43,271 bases of DNA from an uncultured Prevotellaceae bacterium (GTDB lineage Bacteria > Bacteroidota > Bacteroidia > Bacteroidales > Bacteroidaceae). The translations under genes were made by a program, and so were the position numbers. The notes below the pieces were generated by a model. That model made no database searches. It had not been told where the DNA came from and saw only the letters and a list, made by a program, of their open reading frames with translations. Below, piece by piece: positions 33,940 through 43,139 of this stretch. Location of the stretch: assembly GCA_900315075.1 (NCBI GenBank), contig OMXV01000032.1, positions 1-43,271 on the forward strand, in the 5' to 3' direction. Positions within the stretch are counted from its first letter, which is position 1. Each line of letters opens with the position of its first letter.

Positions 33940-36153
33940 ATGAAAGGAAGATGGCGTCTGTTTATGTGTATGGTGGCAATGATAATTGTCGCTATTATGA
34001 TGTCATGTTCCACCTCTAAGTATGTGCCTGAAGGGGAATATTTACTCAAAAATGTTGAGGTAACAACCGACGAGAAGGATTTTGATGTCTCGCAATTGAG
34101 TCAATATGTCCGTATGAAAGGCAATAGTCGATGGTTCTCACTTTTTAAAATACCTCTTTGCATTTATTCTATGTCGGGAAGGGATACGACCAAATGGGTA
34201 AACCGAACTTTGAGGAATATTGGAGAAGCTCCAGTTGTCTATGATTCCATACAGGCTAAGCGTACATCGGCAGACCTTCTCAAGGCTATGCAGAATATGG
34301 GGTACTTGAATGCTCGGGTTGATCATACAACCAAAATTAAGGGGAAGAACCTCACTGCGTTATATACGTTGTCGCCAGGGGAGCCATACACAATATGGAC
34401 AATGGAATATGATATTCAGGACGACAGTATCAAGGCTTTGCTTGAGGACAATCCCACCTTGCTGAATATTCATGAAAACACCAGATTTTCTATCAATGAA
34501 TTGGCACAGGAAAGAAATCGCATCACCTCTTTCCTACTCGACAGGGGATATTACAGATTCCATAAGGATTTCATTACATTTGAGGCTGATTCCATGAATA
34601 ATTTGAGATCTATCGACCTGAAAATGCACTTGATGAAATATAGGATGAGGAATAATCTTCCTGAGACTTTGCATCAGAGATACACTATTGGAGATGTCAA
34701 CTTCCAATGTGTTGACTCTACAGGATCGAGGCTTAAACTCCAGACACTGCTCAATAATACTGCTATAGAAAAAGGAAAGTATTATTCCGCATCTGATGTT
34801 CAGCGAACATACAACAATTTTAGCCGGTTGTCGGCTATGAAATATGCCAATATCAGATTTACGGAGAATCAACAAGAAGGAATACTCAACTGCAATATAC
34901 AATATGCACTCAACAAACCGAGTACGATTTCTTTTCAGCCAGAGGGCACAAATACAGCAGGTGACTTGGGGGCTGCGGCATCTTTGACATATGAGAATAG
35001 AAACCTATTTCATGGGTCGGAGGCTTTCAGTGTGCAGTTGAGAGGTGCTTTTGAGGCTATCACAGGGTTAGAAGGTTATAACAATGAAAACTATATAGAG
35101 TATGGGTTCGTTTCAAAACTCACATACCCGACACTCGCAGCGCCTTTCATTCCAGCAAATGTCAAGAGAAACATCCATGCCACTTCCGAACTCTCTGTCA
35201 GTTATAACCTGCAAAACCGTCCGGAATTTCACCGGAGAGTGTTTTCTGCAGGATGGAGGTATCAATGGGCAAAGCATAATAGCAATATGGCATATAAAGT
35301 GGATGCCATCGACCTCAACTTCATTCACATGCCATGGATATCGGGAACTTTCAAGCATGATTATCTTGATAGTGTGAGCAATAGAAATGCCATCCTTAGA
35401 TATAACTATGAGGACCTTTTTATCATGAGGTCTGGATTCGGTTTTACCTACAACAATGGTAGGCATGCACTCAAAACTAATTTTGAGATAGGAGGTAATT
35501 TGTTGGCACTCGCAGCACGTGTCTTCGATTTCAATAAGAATGTCGATGGACAAAGTGTTCTCTTTGGTATAGCGTATGCTCAATATGTCAAAGGGGATGT
35601 CGATTTCACAAGAATGTTTACTTTCGACGAGCACAACTCACTTGTATTACATGCCGGATTAGGTATCGCATATCCATACGGAAATAGCAATGTGTTGCCA
35701 TTTGAGAAGAGGTATTTCTCTGGGGGGGCAAACTCCGTCAGGGGATGGAGCGTTAGAGGATTAGGACCGGGAAAATTCAGAGGACATGATGGTGCCATTG
35801 ATTTTATCAATCAGACAGGCGACATGAAACTTGACCTGAATATGGAATACCGAACAAAACTCTTCTGGAAATTCAATGGGGCATTCTTTGTTGATGCTGG
35901 AAATATATGGACACTTAGGGAGTATATTGATCAACCAGGAGGAAAGTTCAAGATAGATGAGTTTTATAAGCAGATTGCCGTGGCGTATGGATTTGGAGTG
36001 AGGTTGAATTTCAGCTATTTTATACTACGATTCGATATGGGAATGAAAGCTGTCAATCCAGCATACGAGACAAAAAGAGAGCATTATCCTGTCATACATC
36101 CTAATTTCGACAGGGATTTTTCATTTCATTTCGCTGTCGGTATGCCGTTCTGA
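33940..36153 (+). CDS. TamL-type Omp85 outer-membrane lipoprotein
   Basis: This 737-residue protein has a lipoprotein signal peptide (lipobox MMSC, Cys 23), POTRA-like repeats (about 30-330) and a C-terminal 16-strand-type barrel. The barrel carries the Omp85 motif VRGWSVRGLGPG (in ANSVRGWSVRGLG) and ends in HFAVGMPF, a typical outer-membrane signature with terminal Phe. TamL is the lipidated TamA form of Bacteroidetes, working with TamB in outer-membrane assembly or lipid transport. No tamB gene is adjacent. A BamA function is less likely because BamA in this phylum is longer and not lipidated. Confidence 0.88.
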   Translation: MKGRWRLFMCMVAMIIVAIMMSCSTSKYVPEGEYLLKNVEVTTDEKDFDVSQLSQYVRMKGNSRWFSLFKIPLCIYSMSGRDTTKWVNRTLRNIGEAPVVYDSIQAKRTSADLLKAMQNMGYLNARVDHTTKIKGKNLTALYTLSPGEPYTIWTMEYDIQDDSIKALLEDNPTLLNIHENTRFSINELAQERNRITSFLLDRGYYRFHKDFITFEADSMNNLRSIDLKMHLMKYRMRNNLPETLHQRYTIGDVNFQCVDSTGSRLKLQTLLNNTAIEKGKYYSASDVQRTYNNFSRLSAMKYANIRFTENQQEGILNCNIQYALNKPSTISFQPEGTNTAGDLGAAASLTYENRNLFHGSEAFSVQLRGAFEAITGLEGYNNENYIEYGFVSKLTYPTLAAPFIPANVKRNIHATSELSVSYNLQNRPEFHRRVFSAGWRYQWAKHNSNMAYKVDAIDLNFIHMPWISGTFKHDYLDSVSNRNAILRYNYEDLFIMRSGFGFTYNNGRHALKTNFEIGGNLLALAARVFDFNKNVDGQSVLFGIAYAQYVKGDVDFTRMFTFDEHNSLVLHAGLGIAYPYGNSNVLPFEKRYFSGGANSVRGWSVRGLGPGKFRGHDGAIDFINQTGDMKLDLNMEYRTKLFWKFNGAFFVDAGNIWTLREYIDQPGGKFKIDEFYKQIAVAYGFGVRLNFSYFILRFDMGMKAVNPAYETKREHYPVIHPNFDRDFSFHFAVGMPF

Positions 36154-36185
36154 TGCTTTTTATTTGGCGTTTTAAAAAAAATGTT

Positions 36186-36193
36186 TACCTTTG
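36186..36193 (+). promoter_or_regulatory. Promoter of the metallo-hydrolase gene, -7 element
   Basis: TACCTTTG matches TAnnTTTG, about 45 bases upstream of the ATG at 36238. Confidence 0.6.
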
Positions 36194-36237
36194 CAGTTTG
36201 AAAGGAGTGTTGGCATCATTATTGATGGATTGGAATT

Positions 36238-37041
36238 ATGTTAAGGTTTATTTGTCTAGGTAGTGGGAGCAGCGGGAACTGTTATTTTCTATTTACAGAA
36301 AACGATGGTCTCATGATTGATGTGGGGATTGGGGTAAGAGCACTCAAGAAACACCTACATCAATATGGATTGAAATTGCCTCAAATCAAACATATAATTC
36401 TTACTCACGACCATGCCGACCATGTAAAATCTGTTGGAAGTTTAAGTCATGATTTGAATATACCCGTTTATACCACCAGGTTGGTACATGAGGGTATTAT
36501 GCGTAATTATTGCGTCAGACATAAAATCGACAGACAGAATATACAATTTATTGAAAAGGGCACATCTTTTACTTTAGGAGATTTTGATATCCTTCCTTTC
36601 AATGTTCCACACGACAGCGCCGACAATGTGGGATACCTCATCCAATGTCAAGGAGTTAGTTTTTGCATCATCACCGATGTTGGCCATATTACCGATGAAA
36701 TAAAAAATGGTATCAATCAGGCAAATTATTTGGTGCTTGAGGCTAATCATGATATGGAAATGCTGATGAATGGACCATATTCTGCTTTTCTGAAAAAAAG
36801 AATTAGTAGTTTGTATGGACACCTCAGCAATGAGGATTGTGCCAAGGCATTGGCAGAGAATGCTTCTTTGGGATTGAAGCAAGTGTGGCTTTGTCACCTC
36901 AGTGAGGAAAATAATCATCCAGAATTGGCACGTATCACAGTGGAGCAGATTCTCAGAAATTATGGTATAGTGGCGGGAGTAGATTTCAACGTGGAGGTGT
37001 TGAAACGCAAGTCACCAAGTGGAATCTACGACTTGATATAA
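36238..37041 (+). CDS. MBL-fold metallo-hydrolase, YycJ/WalJ-like
   Basis: This 267-residue cytoplasmic protein has the metallo-beta-lactamase motif THDHADHVKSVGSL (HxHxDH), a preceding FICLGSGSSGNCYFLF nucleotide-like turn, the later metal ligands in NVPHDSADNVGYLI and LEANHDMEML, and a final LCHLSEENNHPELA. This order is typical of YycJ/WalJ hydrolases, linked to DNA repair or cell-wall control in Firmicutes; the role in Bacteroidetes is not established. Two repeated hairpins follow, before the convergent gene. Confidence 0.88.
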   Translation: MLRFICLGSGSSGNCYFLFTENDGLMIDVGIGVRALKKHLHQYGLKLPQIKHIILTHDHADHVKSVGSLSHDLNIPVYTTRLVHEGIMRNYCVRHKIDRQNIQFIEKGTSFTLGDFDILPFNVPHDSADNVGYLIQCQGVSFCIITDVGHITDEIKNGINQANYLVLEANHDMEMLMNGPYSAFLKKRISSLYGHLSNEDCAKALAENASLGLKQVWLCHLSEENNHPELARITVEQILRNYGIVAGVDFNVEVLKRKSPSGIYDLI

Positions 37042-37042
37042 T

Positions 37043-37139
37043 TGTTTTTCTGTATCCAACGGTTTCACCGTTGCTTCAATAACTGACTTAACTCTTAATA
37101 GTGTTTTTCCGTATGCAACGGTTTTGCCGTTGCTTCAAT
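37043..37139. repeat. Two tandem copies of a 38-bp hairpin repeat
   Basis: Copies at 37043-37080 and 37102-37139 match at 34 of 38 positions with a spacing of 59 bases. Each holds a CAACGG...CCGTTG stem with a 6-base or 5-base loop. In the second copy the stem extends to 7 bp (GCAACGG / CCGTTGC), and the loop and one flank differ between copies. They fill the gap between two convergent genes, so they may act as terminators or as members of an interspersed repeat family. No pure T-run follows on either strand. Confidence 0.7.
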
Positions 37140-37145
37140 TATCGT

Positions 37146-37766
37146 TTATCGTCCTAACGAGAGTGCTTCTTCATAAATATCGGAAAAGGGAAGATCAATC
37201 TTATCCAGCATTGTGGGGAAGGAGCGTGCAAAACTCACGTAATAATAAGCGATAAAATCATAGCCCGACAATTCCATCCCTTTCAATGCTTGGAGATAAT
37301 AAGTGTGCTCTGTGTTAATCCCATTTTGGGCATGACTGGCCGATTCTATCGCTACCAATCGGATGTCGTTGATATTCATGGTAGATAACCGTAGAATAGC
37401 CTTGTGCATCGATTCAAGCAATAAATGATGGTCGGCTGAATATCGGTTGTCGGTAATTTGAAAAGAGGATTCTTGGGAGTCGGGCCCCCCGTCTTCTGAT
37501 ACGGTTGATACAGATTCCTGTACAATGGCGGGCTCTGTTGCTTCGGTCGTTGAAACATTGCATGATGATAAGGAATCTTCTGGGATTTGTTCAGTGGTTG
37601 CGATGGGGGATTGCTTCATGTGCAATCCCTCATCGTTTCCAGTAGATAGCGGAGTTGAGTTAGGGTTGGACGAAGGTGCCTCGCCACCTTTCATCTCCTC
37701 TATGGTGAAAAGCAGCAATTGGTTGTCGTCAACCACATTTTTCTTTTTCTTCCGCTTAAAGATCAT
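37146..37766 (-). CDS. Unknown protein with conserved-looking C-terminal domain
   Basis: This 206-residue protein starts with a basic stretch (MIFKRKKKKN), has a long Ser/Thr/Glu-rich, probably disordered region (about 25-110) and a structured C-terminal part (HHLLLESMHKAILRLSTMNI onward), which contains MELSGYDFIAYYYVSF and LPFSDIYEEAL. I recognise no named family. It lies 27 bases after glyA and is probably the last gene of the pyrB-pyrI-glyA operon. Its function is unknown. Confidence 0.7.
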   Translation of the reverse strand: MIFKRKKKKNVVDDNQLLLFTIEEMKGGEAPSSNPNSTPLSTGNDEGLHMKQSPIATTEQIPEDSLSSCNVSTTEATEPAIVQESVSTVSEDGGPDSQESSFQITDNRYSADHHLLLESMHKAILRLSTMNINDIRLVAIESASHAQNGINTEHTYYLQALKGMELSGYDFIAYYYVSFARSFPTMLDKIDLPFSDIYEEALSLGR

Positions 37767-37793
37767 GCCGATATATTTCTATATTACTTAATA

Positions 37794-39074
37794 TTAATAG
37801 GCAAAAAGAGGATATGCCTTCATCGTCTCATTTACCTTTTGGCGAACATTGCTGATGACAGTCTCGTCCTCAGGAGCATTAAGCACTTCTTCTATAAGGT
37901 CGGCAATAAGTATCATCATATCTTCTTTTGCACCACGCGTGGTGATGGCAGGAGTGCCAAGGCGGATGCCGGATGTCTGGAAGGCACTACGCGTGTCGAA
38001 AGGAACCATATTTTTGTTTACAGTGATATCGGCAGCAACAAGGGCATTCTCGGCCACCTTACCAGTAAGGTCGGGATATTTAGTGCGGAGATCCACAAGC
38101 ATTGAATGGTTGTCGGTACCACCGCTGACAATGCCAAAACCACGTTTTATCAATTCGGCGGCAAGTACACGGGCATTGGTCTGTACCTGCTTAGCCCATT
38201 CTTTAAACTCTGGTTGCAAGGCTTCGTTGAAGGCGACGGCCTTGGCTGCTATTACATGCTCCAATGGACCACCCTGAGTGCCGGGGAACACAGCACTGTC
38301 AAGCAATTGGCTCATCATCTTGATTTTGCCCTTTGGAGTAGTCTTACCCCATGGATTCTCAAAGTCTTTGCCAAGAAGAATGATGCCGCCACGCGGACCA
38401 CGAAGGGTTTTATGGGTGGTGGAGGTTACGATGTGGGCATATTTCACTGGGTTGTCGAGTAGGCCGGCGGCAATCAGACCGGCAGGATGGGCCATGTCAA
38501 TCATCAACAGTGCTCCTACGGAATCGGCTATCTCACGCATGCGTTTATAGTCCCACTCACGACTATAGGCAGAGCCACCGCCGATGATCAATTTAGGCTT
38601 GTGCTCCTGGGCCAGACGTTCCATTTCATCGTAGTCAACACGGCCGGTTTCTGCAGAGAGATTATAGCCTACGGGCTTATACAGAATGCCTGAGGTGTTA
38701 ACCAATGAACCATGTGAAAGATGGCCACCGTGGGCAAGATTCAGACCCATGAAAGTATCGCCGGGCTGAAGAACGGCAAGCAGTACGGCGGCGTTGGCCT
38801 GAGCTCCAGAGTGAGGCTGGACATTTGCCCATTCTGCGTCGAATAATTTCTTGACACGCTCACGGGCAAGGTCTTCCACCTGGTCCACCACTTGGCAACC
38901 ACCATAGTAACGCTTGCCAGGAAGCCCCTCAGCATATTTGTTCGTCAGACAGCTACCCATGGCAGCCATCACATCGTCACTAACAAAATTCTCAGAGGCA
39001 ATCAACTCCATGCCTTTCAGTTGACGTTGATGCTCACGCTCGATAAGATCGAAAATCTCGTTGTCTTTTCTCAT
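37794..39074 (-). CDS. glyA: Serine hydroxymethyltransferase
   Basis: This 426-residue PLP enzyme makes glycine from serine and loads tetrahydrofolate with a one-carbon unit. The PLP lysine is in [13 protein letters not shown], preceded by the Asp-His pair [29 protein letters not shown] binds substrate. The length is normal. It is third in the minus-strand unit after pyrB and pyrI, with a 28-base gap. The shared link is nucleotide synthesis, since one-carbon units feed thymidylate and purines. Confidence 0.97.
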   Translation of the reverse strand: MRKDNEIFDLIEREHQRQLKGMELIASENFVSDDVMAAMGSCLTNKYAEGLPGKRYYGGCQVVDQVEDLARERVKKLFDAEWANVQPHSGAQANAAVLLAVLQPGDTFMGLNLAHGGHLSHGSLVNTSGILYKPVGYNLSAETGRVDYDEMERLAQEHKPKLIIGGGSAYSREWDYKRMREIADSVGALLMIDMAHPAGLIAAGLLDNPVKYAHIVTSTTHKTLRGPRGGIILLGKDFENPWGKTTPKGKIKMMSQLLDSAVFPGTQGGPLEHVIAAKAVAFNEALQPEFKEWAKQVQTNARVLAAELIKRGFGIVSGGTDNHSMLVDLRTKYPDLTGKVAENALVAADITVNKNMVPFDTRSAFQTSGIRLGTPAITTRGAKEDMMILIADLIEEVLNAPEDETVISNVRQKVNETMKAYPLFAY

Positions 39075-39102
39075 TGTTCTTTATTTTATGATGTTTTTAA
39101 AA

Positions 39103-39567
39103 TTATTCTGCTTTCGTAAGTTCTACTTTGTCTATATCTTGCTCTTTGTCACAGTAATGACATTTCAGTACGCCATGGGCTTTGTCCACAACGTGGAAGA
39201 TGGTATGCATAGGTTCGTTATTGGTGATACACTTCGGGTTGTTGCACTTTACGATGCCGCGAAGCTCGTCGGGGGTTTCCACAGTCTTTTTTTCAGTAAC
39301 CTCATAGTCATGGATGACATTCAGGACAACATTGGGGGCTACGACAGACAAACGGGAGATTTCATCATCGGTGAAAAACTTATCACTGACCTTGATGATT
39401 CCTTTGCTCCCTACTTTTGTCGAAGGATAATTGTAACCAATGGTCACAGGCGAAGTCACTTGCTGAAGACCAAGCAGACTCACTACCTGAAAAGTCTTGT
39501 CTGAGGGAATGTGGTCAATCACTGTGCCATTTTTGATGGCGGCTACTAGCCGTTCTTTCTTGTTCAT
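39103..39567 (-). CDS. pyrI: Aspartate carbamoyltransferase regulatory subunit
   Basis: This 154-residue protein binds CTP or ATP and, through zinc, the catalytic subunit of aspartate transcarbamylase. The N-terminal allosteric domain contains [18 protein letters not shown] and the C-terminal zinc domain holds four Cys: two in CNNPKC and two in CHYC. It starts 5 bases after pyrB. Its presence implies an E. coli-like allosteric ATCase. Confidence 0.96.
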   Translation of the reverse strand: MNKKERLVAAIKNGTVIDHIPSDKTFQVVSLLGLQQVTSPVTIGYNYPSTKVGSKGIIKVSDKFFTDDEISRLSVVAPNVVLNVIHDYEVTEKKTVETPDELRGIVKCNNPKCITNNEPMHTIFHVVDKAHGVLKCHYCDKEQDIDKVELTKAE

Positions 39568-39572
39568 ACTCT

Positions 39573-40520
39573 TTAATCTATGATAGTGTCGTCGTTGATG
39601 ATTTCGTCAAGGGTAATGCCAAGAACATCGCAGATAATAGCCTCACGGGCATAAAGACCGTTACGGGCCTGCTGGATGTAGTAGGCGTGGGGGTTGTCAT
39701 CCACGTCGTAGTCTATTTCGTTGACACGGGGTAGGGGATGGAGTATCTTCATGTTTGCTTTGCAGTTCACAAGCATATCTGATTTCAAGATATAGATATT
39801 CTTCACACGCTCATATTCCATCAAGTCGGAAAAACGCTCTTTCTGTACGCGAGTCATATAAATAATGTCAGAGGTGGAGATAACTTCCTCGTTGAAATCT
39901 GTATGCTCTACATATTTGATACCATGGTCTTTGCAGTAAAGCTTGTATTCGTTGGGCATGGACAGCTCCTCTGGTGACACGAAATGAAAAGTCGGGTTGA
40001 AATGGCGCATTGCCATCAATAGGGAGTGAACAGTGCGACCGTATTTCAAATCACCTACGAGGCTGATGGTCAGATTTTCAAGACTACCTTGGGTCTGGTG
40101 TATGGTAAATAGGTCGAGCATACACTGAGAGGGATGCTGGTGGGCACCGTCACCGGCATTGATAATTGGCACAGGTGAAATCTCGCTGGCATACTGAGCT
40201 GCACCCTCTATGTAGTGTCGCATCGCTATCACATCGGCATAGTTGGACACCATCAGGATGGTGTCTTTCAACGTTTCACCTTTCGACACACTGGAGGCTT
40301 TCGCATCAGAAAAACCTATTACACGTGCGCCAAGACGATTGGCTGCAGTTTCAAAACTTAGACGAGTGCGGGTACTGGGTTCGTAAAACAAAGTGGCAAC
40401 CACTTTACCCTTGAGAATCTCACGGTTAGGATGCCGCATGAACTCCTCGGAGAGACGGATCATATAGAGAATCTTCTCACGCGAGAGATCGGCTATCGTC
40501 ACAAAATTATGTTTGTCCAT
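39573..40520 (-). CDS. pyrB: Aspartate carbamoyltransferase catalytic subunit
   Basis: This 315-residue enzyme joins carbamoyl phosphate to aspartate in pyrimidine synthesis. Carbamoyl-phosphate binding is shown by [18 protein letters not shown], the second site by DGAHQHPSQ and the aspartate site by HPLPRVNEI. Upstream, on the minus strand near 40560, a TAACTTCG differs by one base from TAnnTTTG and may be the promoter. No pyrimidine-sensing leader is visible. It is the first gene of pyrB-pyrI-glyA-unknown. Confidence 0.97.
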   Translation of the reverse strand: MDKHNFVTIADLSREKILYMIRLSEEFMRHPNREILKGKVVATLFYEPSTRTRLSFETAANRLGARVIGFSDAKASSVSKGETLKDTILMVSNYADVIAMRHYIEGAAQYASEISPVPIINAGDGAHQHPSQCMLDLFTIHQTQGSLENLTISLVGDLKYGRTVHSLLMAMRHFNPTFHFVSPEELSMPNEYKLYCKDHGIKYVEHTDFNEEVISTSDIIYMTRVQKERFSDLMEYERVKNIYILKSDMLVNCKANMKILHPLPRVNEIDYDVDDNPHAYYIQQARNGLYAREAIICDVLGITLDEIINDDTIID

Positions 40521-40607
40521 GATGTCTTAATCGTACTTAGATTAGATTTCGGATGCGAAGTTAAGCATTATTTTTAATTTATTTGCCATAATTCAAAAGA
40601 AATTCAT

Positions 40608-40615
40608 TAATTTTG
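40608..40615 (+). promoter_or_regulatory. Promoter of the penicillin-binding protein gene, -7 element
   Basis: TAATTTTG matches TAnnTTTG, 47 bases before the ATG at 40663. A TTTG at 40582-40585 is 22 bases upstream and may be the -33 part. Confidence 0.5.
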
Positions 40616-40662
40616 CCCCGTCTAAACGTATTATCGCGTTTTTTGACCTTTTCTTTTAGCTT

Positions 40663-42981
40663 ATGAGAAAAATATTTATCAAGATTCTTTGGGGATTTCT
40701 TATAGGAATTGTCCTTATCGCTACCATTGGAACGATAGCTATTTGGAATGGATGGGTGGGGTATATGCCCGATATGGACGACCTCCAGAATCCTATTAGT
40801 AAATACTCTTCACAGGTATATTCTGCGGACGGGAAATTGATGGGTACGTATGCGTCAACAAGAGACAATAGAATATCTGCCTCTTTTGACAATATCTCAC
40901 CGTATCTCATCAATGCACTCATTGCTACGGAGGATGAGCGTTTTTATGAGCATTCCGGAATTGACTTCAAGGCTCTGTCAAGAGCGGTGCTCAAACGTGG
41001 ATTGATGGGAAATGAAAATGCTGGTGGTGGTTCTACCATTACTCAGCAGCTTTCTAAGCAATTGTACTCTGAGGTGGCTCACAGTAAACTTGAACGATTG
41101 TTCCAAAAACCCATCGAATGGGTGATTGCCATTAAGTTGGAAAAGAACTTCACAAAGGAGGAAATCATTACGATGTACCTCAACTATTTCGACTTCCTCT
41201 ACAATGCCATTGGTGTGAAAAGTGCTTGTATGACTTATTTTAGCAAAGATCCCAAAAACATTTCAATCACTGAGGCTGCTACTATCATCGGACTATGTAA
41301 GAATCCGTCTTATTATAATCCTGTGAGATTCCCTGACAGAGCTCTTGAAAGAAGAAATGTGGTGCTCACACAAATGTATAGGGCTGGTTACATCTCTAAG
41401 GAAGATTGCCAAAATTATATGGCAGCACCACTCAACTTGAAGTTCCAGGCATCTGGCGACCGAGAGACTACTGATGGTATTGCTCCATATTTCAGAGAAT
41501 ATCTGCGGCAATATATGATGGCCAAGAAACCTGAATTGAAAGATTACCCAAGCTACAATAGGGCACAATACACTATTGATTCCATCGCATGGGCAGATGA
41601 CCCTCTATATGGATGGTGCAACAAAAACACACGTCGAGGTGGACATCCCTATAATATCAATACTGATGGATTGAGAATCTACACCACTATTGATACTCGT
41701 ATGCAAAGATATGCCGAGGAAGCTGTACAGGAACATCTTTCCCAGACTTTGCAACCAACGTTCAATGCACAGGTCAGAGGGAGTGCGAGAGGACCTTTCT
41801 CAAGCAAAATGTCAAAGACAGACTATGAGAGGGTTATGAATCGCTCTATCAAGCAAAGTCATCGTTATCAGATCCTAAAGGCTCAGGGTAAATCCGAAGA
41901 GGAAATAAGAAAAATCTTTGATACTCCTGTCAAAATGACTGTGTTTACTTATGGAGGGGAAGTCGTAAAGGAAATGAGCCCACTCGACTCCATCTTATAC
42001 TATAAGCAGTATCTGAGAGCAGGATTTGTCAGTATGGATGCCAAAACCGGTGCAGTGAAAGCATACGTCGGAGGGCCGGACTATACACATTTCCAATATG
42101 ATATGGCGATGGTGGGAAGACGACAGGTTGGCTCTACTGTCAAGCCTTATCTCTATTCGCTTGCCATGGAAAATGGATATACACCTTGCGACCAAGCACC
42201 AAACAGGATGCAGACATATAGATTGGAGACAGGTGGAACTTGGACACCCAGAAATGGTAGCCATGCCAGATATGGTGCGATGGTTACCCTCAAGTGGGGA
42301 TTGCAACAATCAAATAACTGGATTTCTGCATATTTGATGGACAAATTTCATCCGAAGAACCTCGTTGACTTGTTACACAAATATGGTATAAATAATCCCA
42401 ATATCAAACCTACTATGTCACTCTGTCTTGGCTCTGGTGAGGTTACTGTTGGAGAAATGGTCAGTGCATACACGGCTTTCGCAAACCATGGTATCCGAAG
42501 TGCACCTTTGATGGTTACAAGAATTGAAGACAGTGAGGGAAATGTGCTTGCAAACTTCATACCAAGGCAAAATGAGGTCATCAGCGAGGAAAGTTCATAC
42601 AAAATGCTTGAATTGCTCGAAGGTGTAGTTGATGGGGGTACTGCAAGACGTATCCGCGGAATGGGTATTTCTGCTCAGATGGGTGGAAAAACAGGAACCA
42701 CTAACGATAATTCCGATGCCTGGTTCATGGGTGTCACACCCGACTTGGTCAATGGAGTATGGGTAGGTGGTGAGGACCGCGATATTCACTTCTATTCTAC
42801 AAGTATCGGACAGGGTGCAGCTGCTGCTTTGCCAATTTGGGCTAAATTCATGAAGAAGGTTTATGCAGATGCAAGTCTCGGTTATTCACAGGATGTGAAA
42901 TTTGATGTACCAAAGGATTTTGATACATGTTCGAAAGATGTAACTAAATACGACAATGGTATAGAGGAAATTTTTGAGTGA
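40663..42981 (+). CDS. Class A penicillin-binding protein (PBP1A type)
   Basis: This 772-residue protein polymerises and cross-links peptidoglycan. It has a short cytoplasmic start, one membrane segment (about 8-30), a GT51 glycosyltransferase domain with catalytic Glu90 in EDERFYEHSGID and GGGSTITQQLSKQLY, and a transpeptidase domain with Ser491-x-x-Lys494 in GSTVKPYLY, SNN in QQSNNWIS, and K676 in KTGTT. All key residues are present. The length matches Bacteroidetes PBP1A. It has its own promoter and is followed by a good terminator. Confidence 0.94.
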   Translation: MRKIFIKILWGFLIGIVLIATIGTIAIWNGWVGYMPDMDDLQNPISKYSSQVYSADGKLMGTYASTRDNRISASFDNISPYLINALIATEDERFYEHSGIDFKALSRAVLKRGLMGNENAGGGSTITQQLSKQLYSEVAHSKLERLFQKPIEWVIAIKLEKNFTKEEIITMYLNYFDFLYNAIGVKSACMTYFSKDPKNISITEAATIIGLCKNPSYYNPVRFPDRALERRNVVLTQMYRAGYISKEDCQNYMAAPLNLKFQASGDRETTDGIAPYFREYLRQYMMAKKPELKDYPSYNRAQYTIDSIAWADDPLYGWCNKNTRRGGHPYNINTDGLRIYTTIDTRMQRYAEEAVQEHLSQTLQPTFNAQVRGSARGPFSSKMSKTDYERVMNRSIKQSHRYQILKAQGKSEEEIRKIFDTPVKMTVFTYGGEVVKEMSPLDSILYYKQYLRAGFVSMDAKTGAVKAYVGGPDYTHFQYDMAMVGRRQVGSTVKPYLYSLAMENGYTPCDQAPNRMQTYRLETGGTWTPRNGSHARYGAMVTLKWGLQQSNNWISAYLMDKFHPKNLVDLLHKYGINNPNIKPTMSLCLGSGEVTVGEMVSAYTAFANHGIRSAPLMVTRIEDSEGNVLANFIPRQNEVISEESSYKMLELLEGVVDGGTARRIRGMGISAQMGGKTGTTNDNSDAWFMGVTPDLVNGVWVGGEDRDIHFYSTSIGQGAAAALPIWAKFMKKVYADASLGYSQDVKFDVPKDFDTCSKDVTKYDNGIEEIFE

Positions 42982-43001
42982 TATATATAATAAGGTATTT
43001 C

Positions 43002-43042
43002 AGCCCTTGCTTTCACCAAGCAAGGGCTCTTTCTTTTTATTT
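43002..43042 (+). terminator. Terminator of the penicillin-binding protein gene
   Basis: AGCCCTTGCTT (43002-43012) pairs perfectly with AAGCAAGGGCT (43018-43028), followed by a T-rich tract CTTTCTTTTTATTTTC. Confidence 0.9.
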
Positions 43043-43104
43043 TCTTGATGTATGTCAACAAATCCGAAAACTTTTGTTATTTTCGTAAAAAAGTTGCCTG
43101 AAAA

Positions 43105-43136
43105 TTTGGAGCGTGTGTTTTTTTGTTATACCTTTG
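43105..43136 (+). promoter_or_regulatory. Strong promoter, probably of an rRNA operon
   Basis: TTTG (43105-43108), a 20-base spacer and TACCTTTG (43129-43136) form a full Bacteroidetes promoter, preceded by an AT-rich stretch. Start of transcription is expected near 43141. Confidence 0.7.
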
Positions 43137-43139
43137 CAT

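Noticed and set aside
37043-37139. CRISPR array
   Set aside because: Only two palindromic copies with a single 21-base gap and no cas genes nearby.
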